Shown: positions 1-5,928 of the stretch, piece after piece
Layout: each line of letters opens with the position of its first letter
How positions within the stretch are numbered: position 1 is the stretch's first letter
Assembly: GCA_019911785.1 (NCBI GenBank)
Contig: JAIOJM010000175.1
Location: 1-5,928 of the forward strand
Source of the DNA: Sulfuricella sp.
Lineage (GTDB): Bacteria > Pseudomonadota > Gammaproteobacteria > Burkholderiales > Sulfuricellaceae
Direction of reading: 5' to 3'
DNA length: 5,928 nt
Notes under the pieces: model-generated
Told to the model about the DNA's origin: nothing
Seen by the model: the letters and a program-made list of their open reading frames with translations, nothing else
The model's database searches: none
Program-made: the position numbers and the translations under genes

Positions 1-315
1 GGGCATAGCTATTTTGCCCCATACTCCGCTACCGCCCTTGGCAATCTTGCTCATCAACCTGGCTTCTGCAGCGGGATCGTCGCGATTTATTGCCGCCACA
101 TTCTTCCATGCCGGGCCAAGAAGTTTCTTGTCAATCGAGTGACAGGCAAGGCAGCCGATATCTTTCGCCAATTTCATGGCGTCTGCGCCAGATACGGCTG
201 GCGTAGCTGCATTGCCCTTAGCAGGCTGTTGCGTGGATTCTTCAGGCTGGCAGCCATACAGTACTGCCAATAACGGCACCATAAAAGTTGTCAGCACGAT
301 GTTTTGTGTCTGCAT
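1..315 (-). CDS. Class I c-type cytochrome lipoprotein (c551/c552-like), 3' end beyond window
   Basis: This is a small monoheme cytochrome c, predicted to carry electrons in the periplasm while tethered to a membrane by lipid. I translated 105 codons from ATG at 315-313, open to the left edge. Residues 5-21 are hydrophobic and lead into a lipobox-like LYGC (19-22), making Cys22 the likely lipidated residue. A Q/P/A-rich linker (about 23-44) follows, then the heme-binding CLACH (55-59, His59 as proximal ligand). Beyond it are the class I c551/c552 hallmarks LLGPAW (65-70) and GGSGVWG (94-100), with Met104 as probable sixth ligand just before the edge. Only a short C-terminus should be missing. 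The n-region has no Lys or Arg, which is unusual for a signal peptide. The ATG follows GAAGAGA at a suitable distance, whereas upstream in-frame codons offer no better start and soon enter a repeat. The gene is co-directional with narGHJI but separated from it by 161 bp of hairpins. The fold is certain from motifs; the partner is unknown. Confidence 0.88.
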   Translation of the reverse strand, partial: MQTQNIVLTTFMVPLLAVLYGCQPEESTQQPAKGNAATPAVSGADAMKLAKDIGCLACHSIDKKLLGPAWKNVAAINRDDPAAEARLMSKIAKGGSGVWGKIAMP

Positions 316-340
316 GATTTCTCTTCGTTGATATCGCAGA

Positions 341-426
341 ATGTAGGTTGGCGGTGAGCGCAGCGAACCCCAACATAACGCCGCCGTGGAAATGTTGGGG
401 TTCGCTGCGCTCACCCCAACCTACAT
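341..426. repeat. Pair of REP-like hairpins in opposite orientation (BIME-like), 86-bp inverted repeat
   Basis: The left arm (341-376) and right arm (392-426) are reverse complements over 35 bp, with a single extra C at 352 in the left arm and a 15-nt loop at 377-391. Each arm is itself a small hairpin. On the right unit, read on the minus strand, GTAG (424-421) abuts a perfect 8-bp stem GTTGGGGT/ACCCCAAC (420-413 with 401-394) around an 11-nt loop. The left unit on the plus strand has GTAG at 343-346 and the same stem, with C352 bulged (347-355 with 367-374). A conserved GTAG at the foot of a hairpin is the known hallmark of REP sequences handled by RAYT (TnpA-REP) transposases. The block lies between narI and the cytochrome gene, 25 bp before the latter's ATG. 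It may protect the narGHJI mRNA 3' end or reduce read-through; that is inference. Confidence 0.85.
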
Positions 427-439
427 GACTTGTTTCCGC

Positions 440-467
440 GTGGGCACAAAAGCGGTGCCCACCCTAC
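440..467 (-). repeat. Third REP-like hairpin, different family, just after narI
   Basis: Read on the minus strand, GTAG (467-464) plus one G leads into a perfect 8-bp stem GTGGGCAC (462-455) / GTGCCCAC (447-440) around the loop CGCTTTT. The stem sequence differs from the neighbouring pair, but the GTAG header and overall size are the same, so I read it as a REP-like unit of another family. It begins 9 bp after the narI stop codon. The GC-rich stem could act as a transcript-end stabiliser or weak terminator, but no T-run follows it on the minus strand (the next bases are GCGGAAACAAG), so it is not a standard intrinsic terminator. Confidence 0.7.
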
Positions 468-476
468 AAAGGCTAT

Positions 477-1190
477 TTAACGGCTCTGATACTTCACTTT
501 TTTACTGCGCACGATCTGATAAGACCTAGCCAGGTAACCGAACGGCGCGCTCCAGACGTGTAACAGGCGGGTAAACGGGAAAACCAGGAATACCGTCATG
601 CCGAAGAACACGTGCAGTTTGAAGATGGTATCGACACCTTCCAGATAAGCCGGATTCGGGTACAGGTAAATAATGCTCTGTATCCACTCCGCCATGGCGG
701 TCACCACGCGCGGGTCGCCATGACCGGCATGGCCAATGGATACCGGGATGGTGGCCAGGCCAAGAATCAGCGTGACCATAATCCATGACAGCACGAACTT
801 GTCCGAAGGGCGGCTGGTAGCGGAAATGCGCCGGTTGGTATAACGCCGTATCCATAGAATGCCACCCCCGATCAGGGTCATCCCGCCGAAAATCGTGCCC
901 AGGATGATTGCCAAGTATTGGTGCTGGATGTCACCCATAACCATCAAAAACACGCTGTGCGGTGTCAACAGGCCCACGAAGTGCCCGCCGAAAATCGCGA
1001 GCACGCCGATATGGAACAGGTTGCTGGCCCAGCGCATACCCGCCGTGGAGAGCATTTGGCTGGATGCTCTTGTCCAACCGTATTGTTCGCGGTCGAAGCG
1101 CAGCCAACTGCCGATGAAAAATACGCTCAGGCAGACATAAGGATAAATGCCAAAAAGCAGATTATTCCAGCTAAAAATATCTTCGTTCAT
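477..1190 (-). CDS. narI: Respiratory nitrate reductase gamma subunit (diheme cytochrome b), NarI
   Basis: NarI is the integral membrane subunit that oxidises quinol and passes electrons through two b-type hemes to the NarH Fe-S chain. The 237-residue protein is close to the roughly 225 of E. coli NarI. Five hydrophobic segments are visible, at about 10-30, 52-76, 88-113, 132-153 and 190-212. Four histidines have the exact spacing of the known heme ligands: His60 and His70 in the second segment (10 apart) and His193 and His211 in the last (18 apart). The conserved loop HAGHGDP (154-160) and a basic C-terminus are also present. The start ATG follows a strong AAGGAGG with a 6-nt spacer, and the gap to narJ is only 11 bp, so translation is probably coupled. 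It is the last nar gene before a hairpin-rich gap. Confidence 0.97.
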   Translation of the reverse strand: MNEDIFSWNNLLFGIYPYVCLSVFFIGSWLRFDREQYGWTRASSQMLSTAGMRWASNLFHIGVLAIFGGHFVGLLTPHSVFLMVMGDIQHQYLAIILGTIFGGMTLIGGGILWIRRYTNRRISATSRPSDKFVLSWIMVTLILGLATIPVSIGHAGHGDPRVVTAMAEWIQSIIYLYPNPAYLEGVDTIFKLHVFFGMTVFLVFPFTRLLHVWSAPFGYLARSYQIVRSKKVKYQSR

Positions 1191-1196
1191 TTTATT

Positions 1197-1203
1197 CCTC
1201 CTT
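1197..1203 (-). promoter_or_regulatory. narI Shine-Dalgarno overlapping narJ stop
   Basis: On the minus strand the sequence reads TAAGGAGGAATAAAATG. The narJ stop TAA (1204-1202) shares its two A residues with the AAGGAGG ribosome-binding site (1203-1197), and narI ATG follows 6 nt later. A ribosome ending narJ therefore sits on the narI initiation site, which fits translational coupling and fixes the narI start. Confidence 0.85.
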
Positions 1204-1726
1204 AAGCAGCTAAACAGGCCGGTGTGGAGCGGCTTTTGACGATGGAAAGCAGCGGCGCATAGGGGCTTTGGGCCTTGTTCAGGTTATTGGTCAGCACCGT
1301 CAGCACCTTGTTGGCGTCAGACAGAAACGCCGTCGCCTCTTCGTCTTCCAGAAAGGCAACGAATTCCAGGACCAGCGGCAGGTAGTCCGGCAACTCATTA
1401 GTCATCACCTTCACACCGTAATCCTTATACAGTTCACCCAGGTCGATCAGCGCCGGACCACGATTCTTGTCGTTATCGTCACCGAACAAATGGTGAGTCA
1501 AGTGCAAGCTGTGCTCTGGCGTCAGATCGAAAGTCTTCACGTATGCGGCTTGCAGCTCGGTCAGCGGCGTATTTGCCAGGTGATCGAGCAACGCCAGCAA
1601 TGCTTCATTTTCCGCTACATCGACATCCAGGCTGTTTCCGATTGCAACGCGGATTTCCGGCAGATGATCAATCAGCTCCTGGTCCGGATACTCCAGCAGT
1701 GCCGACAGTATTTTGTAGATTTGCAT
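1202..1726 (-). CDS. narJ: Nitrate reductase assembly chaperone NarJ (short form)
   Basis: NarJ is a cytoplasmic, system-specific chaperone of the TorD/DmsD/NarJ family. It binds apo-NarG, allows Mo-cofactor and Fe-S insertion, and holds NarGH back until it docks on NarI; it is not part of the final enzyme. The 174-residue product is predicted all-helical and shows family signatures: LLEYPD (10-15), YVKTFDLTPEHSLHLTHHLFGD (62-83, like the YSELFD...SLLLFEH region of E. coli), RGPALIDL (89-96) and ELPDYLPLVLEF (111-122). E. coli NarJ has about 236 residues. Here the protein stops just after the segment equivalent to YAVMFDLLLKLA, so the tail of roughly 60 residues is absent while the core is complete. 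The stop is a clean TAA integrated into the narI ribosome-binding site, so this looks like a natural short form and not a frameshift. The ATG follows AAGGA, 11 bp after narH. Confidence 0.95.
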   Translation of the reverse strand: MQIYKILSALLEYPDQELIDHLPEIRVAIGNSLDVDVAENEALLALLDHLANTPLTELQAAYVKTFDLTPEHSLHLTHHLFGDDNDKNRGPALIDLGELYKDYGVKVMTNELPDYLPLVLEFVAFLEDEEATAFLSDANKVLTVLTNNLNKAQSPYAPLLSIVKSRSTPACLAA

Positions 1727-1732
1727 GATTTT

Positions 1733-1737
1733 TCCTT
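1733..1737 (-). promoter_or_regulatory. narJ Shine-Dalgarno directly after narH stop
   Basis: On the minus strand, AAGGA lies immediately after the narH TAA (1740-1738) and 6 nt before the narJ ATG at 1726. This supports the chosen start and tight coupling of narH and narJ. Confidence 0.7.
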
Positions 1738-3285
1738 TTAGCGTTTGTCTGCTGACGGAGCCAGTTCGGCGGGTTCCATCGATTCCTTGCGCCGCCTTGG
1801 GAACAGGGTGATCTTGCTGATTCCTGCCGAAGAATCGTTGCCGAAGGTGAAGCCGTTCTGTCCCTGGAAGCCGTGCGCGTCATCCAGGCGTTCTTCCTCA
1901 TGACCGGTGGGGATCACAAAGCGGTCTTCGTAGTTGGCGATGGCCAGGTAACGGTACATTTCCTTGGCTTGATCTTCCGTGATGCCGGCGGCCTCCAAAG
2001 GCTTGAGATCAGGCACGCCTTCAACGTGTACCGAGCGCTGGTAGCTGCGCATGGCGATGAGGCGGTTCAGCGCGCTGACGATGGGTTCTTCCTTGCCTGC
2101 GGTGAGCAGGTTGGCAAGGTACTTGACCGGCAGGCGCATCGTGCCAGCCAGCGGAATCGCACCGTCCGGACCGACAGGCAGGTTGCCCTGATCGAGCTGG
2201 GATTGCACCGGAGAGAGTGGCGGCACGTACCAGACCATCGGCAGAGTGCGGAACTCGGGGTGCATCGGGAAGGCGATCTTCCACTCGATCGCCATTTTGT
2301 AGATCGGCGATTTCTGAGCCGCGATGATCCAGTCGTCGTTGATCCCCTCGGCGCGGGCGGCGGCGATGACTTTCGGATCATTGGGGTCAAGGAAAATCTT
2401 GCACTGCGCTTCGTACAGATCTTGTTCGTTGCTGACGCTAGCGAGTTCTTCGATGCGGTCAGCGTCATACAGAATGATGCCGTTGTAGCGGATACGACCT
2501 ACGCAGGATTCCGAGCAGATCGTCGGCATACCGGATTCGACGCGTGGGTAGCAGCCGATACACTTCTCGGCCTTGCCGGATTCCCAGTTGTAGAACACCT
2601 TTTTGTAGGGGCAAGCGCTCATGCAGAAACGCCAGCCACGGCACTTGTCCTGATCGACCAGCACGATACCATCTTCTTCGCGCTTGTAGATCGAGCCGGA
2701 GGGGCAGGCAGCCGCACAGGCCGGGTTCAGACAGTGGTTACAAATACGCGGCAAATACAGATTGAAGGTGTTCTCGAACTGGCCGTACATCGCCTTCTGG
2801 ATGTTATCCATGTTCTTGTCTTCGCTGCGCTTTGAATATTCGCCAGCCAGGTCATCTTCCCAATTCGGGCCCCAGGTGATCTTTTCCATGGGGTCGCCGG
2901 TGATCATGGACAGCGGCCGTGCGGTGGGCGCGGCCTCGGACAACGGCGCGTTTTGCAAACGTGCGTAATTGTAGGTAAACGGCTCATAGTAATCGTCAAT
3001 CTGCGGCAGATCGGGATTGGCGAAAATGTTCAGCAGCTTGGATGCGCGCCCGCCGGATTTCAGTTCCAGTTTGCCGTTGTCCAGCGTCCAGCCGCCTTTC
3101 CATTTTTCCTGGTTTTCCCACTGCTTGGGATAGCCGATACCGGGCTTGGATTCGACGTTATTAAACCAGACGTATTCCACGCCCTTGCGGTTGGTCCAAG
3201 TGTTTTTGCATGTCACCGAGCAGGTGTGGCAACCGATACATTTATCCAGGTTGAAGACAAATGCGAATTGTGCACGTACTTTCAT
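1738..3285 (-). CDS. narH: Respiratory nitrate reductase beta subunit (Fe-S), NarH
   Basis: NarH is the cytoplasmic electron-transfer subunit linking the NarI hemes to the Mo centre of NarG. The 515-residue length matches the 512 of E. coli NarH. All four ferredoxin-type cysteine groups are visible: Cys16/19/22/26, Cys182/185/190/194, Cys215/221/225 and Cys242/245/257/261. In the third group the second cysteine position is Trp218 (CRGWRFC), the known substitution that makes this site a [3Fe-4S] cluster, while the other three are [4Fe-4S]. The N-terminal VRAQFAFVFNLDKCIGCHTC and the region WKIAFPMHPEFRTLPMVWYVPPLSP (335-359) are typical of the family. No membrane segment or signal is present, as expected. 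The ATG follows AGGAG by 6 nt, 33 bp after narG. The short C-terminal tail (about 500-515) is charged and variable. No cluster ligand is missing. Confidence 0.98.
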   Translation of the reverse strand: MKVRAQFAFVFNLDKCIGCHTCSVTCKNTWTNRKGVEYVWFNNVESKPGIGYPKQWENQEKWKGGWTLDNGKLELKSGGRASKLLNIFANPDLPQIDDYYEPFTYNYARLQNAPLSEAAPTARPLSMITGDPMEKITWGPNWEDDLAGEYSKRSEDKNMDNIQKAMYGQFENTFNLYLPRICNHCLNPACAAACPSGSIYKREEDGIVLVDQDKCRGWRFCMSACPYKKVFYNWESGKAEKCIGCYPRVESGMPTICSESCVGRIRYNGIILYDADRIEELASVSNEQDLYEAQCKIFLDPNDPKVIAAARAEGINDDWIIAAQKSPIYKMAIEWKIAFPMHPEFRTLPMVWYVPPLSPVQSQLDQGNLPVGPDGAIPLAGTMRLPVKYLANLLTAGKEEPIVSALNRLIAMRSYQRSVHVEGVPDLKPLEAAGITEDQAKEMYRYLAIANYEDRFVIPTGHEEERLDDAHGFQGQNGFTFGNDSSAGISKITLFPRRRKESMEPAELAPSADKR

Positions 3286-3291
3286 GGGTTT

Positions 3292-3296
3292 CTCCT
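3292..3296 (-). promoter_or_regulatory. narH Shine-Dalgarno
   Basis: AGGAG on the minus strand, 6 nt before the narH ATG at 3285 and inside the 33-bp narG-narH gap. It fixes the narH start. The gap is too short and featureless for me to suggest a separate promoter. Confidence 0.7.
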
Positions 3297-3318
3297 ATTT
3301 ATCCTGTTCACGTGACGA

Positions 3319-5928
3319 TCAACGCTTGCCGATTCCAGGCGGGTTGAGCTGAGCTTCCCGTTCCGGGGTGAGCGGCCGTTCCAGCCAGTCGATGTCCTTG
3401 TCCGCGACTTTACGCATGATCACCTCGGTGTCGCGGTTGCAACCCACCGTGCCGTAATAGTTGAAGCTGTAGGCCAGTTGACCGTATCCACCCACCATGT
3501 TGGTCGGCTTGATGACGACGCGCGTTACCGAGTTGAGAATGCCGCCGCGCTTGCCGGTGGCGTTCGATCCCGGCACGTTCACAATCTTCTCCTGGGCGTG
3601 GTACATCAGCGCCATGCCGCGCGACACGCGTTGCGAGACAACCGCACGCGCCACAACGGCACCGTTGGAGTTGATCGCTTCCACCCAGTCGTTGTCTTCG
3701 ATACCGGCCGCCTTGGCATCAATTTCGGAGATCCACACATAGGGTCCGCCACGGAACAACGTCAGCATACGCAGATTGTCCTGATAGCTTGAATGGATAC
3801 CCCACTTGGAGTGCGGCGTAATCCATTTCAGCTTGACGTGTTTGCCTTCCATGATGCTCGGCGAGAGCTTGCCGAACGACTTCATGTCTTGCGCCGGTTT
3901 ATGCACGCAGAAGCCTTCGCCGAAGTCCAGCATCCACTCGTGATCCTGATAGAAGTGAGCACGACCGGTCAGGGTACGGAACGGGATGTGCTCGTGGATA
4001 TTGGTGTAGCACGAGGTGTAGGAGACCGTTTCGGACTCAATCCCCGACCAGGTTGGCGCGGTGATGATCTTGCGCGGTTGTACCTGGATATCGCGGAAAG
4101 TGATCTTGTCCTCGTGACGGGCAGCGTACAGGTGATGATGGTCGATGCCGGTTTTCTTGGACAAGGCACTCCAGGATTTGTGCGCCACTTCGCCGCAGGT
4201 TTCCGGTGCCATGCGCATGATCGAATCGCAAACGAAGATATCTTCCTCGAGAGACGGCATGCCAAAAGAAACGCCCGGTACTTTTACCGTGCCGTTCATC
4301 TCCTTGAGCTGGTCGTACTCCATCTCGGTATTCCAATCGATACCCTTGACGTTGTTGCCCAGCTTGACCATCAATGGGCCGATGGCGATGTACTTCCTGT
4401 AGGTGTCGGCAAAGTTGCGTTCGACTACCTTGAGAAGCGGCATGGTCTTACCGGGAATCGGGTCGCATTCGCCCTTGTTCCAATCCTTGACTTCACCGAA
4501 TGGCTGAGCCAATTCAAACGGCGAATCATGCTGCATCGGCAGAGCGACGAGATCCTTGCGTGTGCCAAGATGCTTTTCGGCCAGCGTCGAGAAGGTCTGA
4601 GCGATATTCTTGAATATCTGCCAGTCGGACTTGGATTGCCAGCCCGGCGAGACCGCTTCCGACAAGGGGTGAATGAAAGGATGCATGTCGGTGGTGTTGA
4701 GGTCGTTCTTCTCATACCAGGTTGCAGTCGGCAGAACGATATCGGAGTAGGCGCCGGTGGAATTCAGGCGGAAATTGATGTCGACCATCAGGTCCAGCTT
4801 GCCGATAGGCGCTTCTTCGTGCCATTTGACCAACTTGTTGTCGCGGCCATCGCCGGACTCTTTCAACACGCCGTTCTGCGTGCCGAGCAAATGCTTGAGG
4901 AAATACTCGTGCCCCTTGCTCGAACTGCCGATCAGGTTGGCACGCCACACGAACAGGTTGCGCGGCCAGTTTTCCGGGGCATCCGGGTCTGCAAAAGCGA
5001 CATCCAGCGAGCCATCCTTAAGCTTGCCAATCACGTGCTTGGCAATGCCTGCCTCGTCGGTCGCGCCGGCCTTCTCGGCTTCGGCAACCAGGTCCAGCGG
5101 GTTGGTGTTCCAATGCGGCGCGGATGGCAGCCAGCCCATGCGAACGGCGGCGACGTTGTAATCAGCCAGCGAGTAGCCCTTGTACTTGCCTTTGCCGGCG
5201 GGCGAGGTGAGGTCATCTCCTTTGAGAGTCTCGTAACGCCACTGGTCGGTGTGGAAGTACCAGTAGGAAGTGGAGTTCATGTGGCGAGGCGGACGCTGCC
5301 AGTCAAGCGCGAAGGCGATCGGCGCCCAGCCGGCTTGTGGACGGAGTTTTTCCTGGCCTACATAGTGCGCCCAGCCACCACCCGATTTACCCACGCAGCC
5401 GCAGATATGCAGCAGGTTCATCACGCCGCGGTATTGCATGTCGTTGTGATACCAGTGGTTGATCGCGGCGCCCATGATCACCATGGATTTGCCCAGTGTT
5501 TTGGAAGCATTGTAGGCAAATTCGCGGCCGGTACGTTCCAGGTCGGCAGCCTTCACGCCGGTGACTTTTTCAGCCCAGGCAGGGGTGTATGCCACGCTGG
5601 CATCGTTGTAGTCCTTGGTGACATTTTCGCCGCCCAAGCCGCGGTCAATACCGTACTGGGCAACCTGCATGTCGAACACGGAGGTGACAAACACTTCTTC
5701 GCCACTGGCCAGCTTCAACTTGCGCACCGGCACATTGCGGAACAACAAATCGCCTTCACCCGGTTCGAAGTGCGGGAAGCCGACTGAAGCCAACGCATCC
5801 TTGCTGTCGATGCAGCTCAGTTCTGCCAGTATTTCCTGCTGGTTGGCCGCATTTTTCGGCAGCAGATTCCATTTGCCTTCTTCGCCCCAGCGGAAACCGA
5901 TCGAACCGTTTGGCGCGACGAAGGTTTT
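3319..5928 (-). CDS. narG: Respiratory nitrate reductase alpha subunit (Mo-bis-MGD), NarG, 5' end beyond window
   Basis: NarG reduces nitrate to nitrite at a Mo-bis-molybdopterin-guanine-dinucleotide centre on the cytoplasmic side of the membrane. The frame is open from the right edge to TGA at 3321-3319, giving 869 residues of an expected total of roughly 1230-1250. An in-frame TTG at 5793 is not the start, because NarG-like sequence continues upstream of it (KTFVAPNGSIGFRWGEEGKW at the edge). Family blocks seen in order are NHWYHNDMQYR (about 5460-5428), CGCVGKSGGGWAHYVGQEKL (about 5403-5344), LDWQRPPRHMNSTSYW (about 5310-5263), YSDIVLPTATWYEKNDLNT (about 4752-4696) and DMHPFIHPLS (about 4689-4660). 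A C-terminal molybdopterin-dinucleotide-binding domain (about 4020-3400) includes NSNGAVVARAVVSQRV and GGYGQLAYSFNYYGTVG. The twin-arginine-like N-terminus, the His/Cys ligands of the FS0 cluster and the Mo-ligand Asp fall outside the window and cannot be checked. No frameshift or internal stop is seen. Confidence 0.98.
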   Translation of the reverse strand, partial: KTFVAPNGSIGFRWGEEGKWNLLPKNAANQQEILAELSCIDSKDALASVGFPHFEPGEGDLLFRNVPVRKLKLASGEEVFVTSVFDMQVAQYGIDRGLGGENVTKDYNDASVAYTPAWAEKVTGVKAADLERTGREFAYNASKTLGKSMVIMGAAINHWYHNDMQYRGVMNLLHICGCVGKSGGGWAHYVGQEKLRPQAGWAPIAFALDWQRPPRHMNSTSYWYFHTDQWRYETLKGDDLTSPAGKGKYKGYSLADYNVAAVRMGWLPSAPHWNTNPLDLVAEAEKAGATDEAGIAKHVIGKLKDGSLDVAFADPDAPENWPRNLFVWRANLIGSSSKGHEYFLKHLLGTQNGVLKESGDGRDNKLVKWHEEAPIGKLDLMVDINFRLNSTGAYSDIVLPTATWYEKNDLNTTDMHPFIHPLSEAVSPGWQSKSDWQIFKNIAQTFSTLAEKHLGTRKDLVALPMQHDSPFELAQPFGEVKDWNKGECDPIPGKTMPLLKVVERNFADTYRKYIAIGPLMVKLGNNVKGIDWNTEMEYDQLKEMNGTVKVPGVSFGMPSLEEDIFVCDSIMRMAPETCGEVAHKSWSALSKKTGIDHHHLYAARHEDKITFRDIQVQPRKIITAPTWSGIESETVSYTSCYTNIHEHIPFRTLTGRAHFYQDHEWMLDFGEGFCVHKPAQDMKSFGKLSPSIMEGKHVKLKWITPHSKWGIHSSYQDNLRMLTLFRGGPYVWISEIDAKAAGIEDNDWVEAINSNGAVVARAVVSQRVSRGMALMYHAQEKIVNVPGSNATGKRGGILNSVTRVVIKPTNMVGGYGQLAYSFNYYGTVGCNRDTEVIMRKVADKDIDWLERPLTPEREAQLNPPGIGKR

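Noticed and set aside
316..420. An N-terminal extension of the cytochrome reading frame upstream of 315
   Set aside because: The frame stays open to a stop at 423-421 but runs through the repeat. The candidate starts there lack a Shine-Dalgarno, whereas the ATG at 315 has GAAGAGA at a suitable distance and gives a signal-peptide-like N-terminus.
440..462. An intrinsic terminator for narGHJI
   Set aside because: The stem is GC-rich and well placed, but no T-run follows on the minus strand, and the GTAG header fits a REP-like element better.
1268..1741. A 157-codon plus-strand frame antisense to narJ
   Set aside because: It is a mirror-register shadow of narJ; its composition, rich in Gln, Arg and Val, is that expected from reverse-complemented Leu, Ala and Asp codons.
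1873..2835. A 320-codon open frame on the plus strand, antisense to narH
   Set aside because: It is in mirror register with narH codons, as for the narG shadow. All four cysteine cluster groups are explained by the minus-strand reading.
3793..5787. A 664-codon open frame on the plus strand, antisense to narG
   Set aside because: It is exactly in codon register with narG, so its stops would require TTA, CTA or TCA codons in narG, which this GC-rich codon usage avoids. It ends where narG uses a rare TCA codon. Its translation shows no recognisable family, while narG is strongly conserved.
3319..5793. Treating the TTG at 5793 as the narG start
   Set aside because: NarG-like sequence continues in frame for 45 more codons to the window edge, so this is an internal Leu codon and the gene is cut by the window.
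3319..5928. A nitrite oxidoreductase (NxrAB) instead of a nitrate reductase
   Set aside because: The visible sequence follows E. coli NarG block by block, and the order G-H-J-I has no nxrX-type gene between the alpha and beta subunits. An adjacent cytochrome c alone is not enough. The N-terminal part that would help is outside the window.

Overview
The window holds the distal part of a respiratory nitrate reductase operon, entirely on the minus strand and read from the right edge to the left. The order of transcription is narG (3' two thirds, entering at the right edge), narH, narJ and narI, then a gene for a small c-type cytochrome lipoprotein that runs off the left edge. The proteins resemble the membrane-bound, cytoplasm-facing NarGHI enzyme of Proteobacteria closely along their length. 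Moderate-to-high GC, the operon order and the type of intergenic repeats suggest a denitrifying or nitrate-respiring proteobacterium, most likely a betaproteobacterium. That placement is inference; no taxonomic marker is present.

Layout: 5928-3319 narG catalytic subunit, lacking its N-terminus because of the window edge; 3285-1738 narH iron-sulfur subunit; 1726-1202 narJ chaperone; 1190-477 narI diheme cytochrome b; 476-316 a non-coding gap of 161 bp packed with REP-like hairpins; 315-1 a class I cytochrome c with a lipoprotein signal, cut by the window edge. The gaps between nar genes are 33, 11 and 11 bp, each with a good Shine-Dalgarno, and the narJ stop codon overlaps the narI Shine-Dalgarno, so the four genes form one tightly coupled transcript. 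The narG promoter and any FNR or NarL sites lie outside the window.

How it works: NarI takes electrons from quinol at the membrane through two b hemes, NarH passes them along four Fe-S clusters, and NarG reduces nitrate to nitrite at its Mo-bis-MGD centre. NarJ is needed to load cofactor and assemble NarGH onto NarI. The downstream cytochrome would sit in the periplasm on a lipid anchor. It is not part of the classical NarGHI electron path, and its role here is open.

The core operon is ordinary. The parts worth a second look are the gap between narI and the cytochrome, with three GTAG-headed hairpins of two families (two of them forming an 86-bp near-perfect inverted repeat), and the cytochrome lipoprotein itself. 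I found no evidence of a previously undescribed system.
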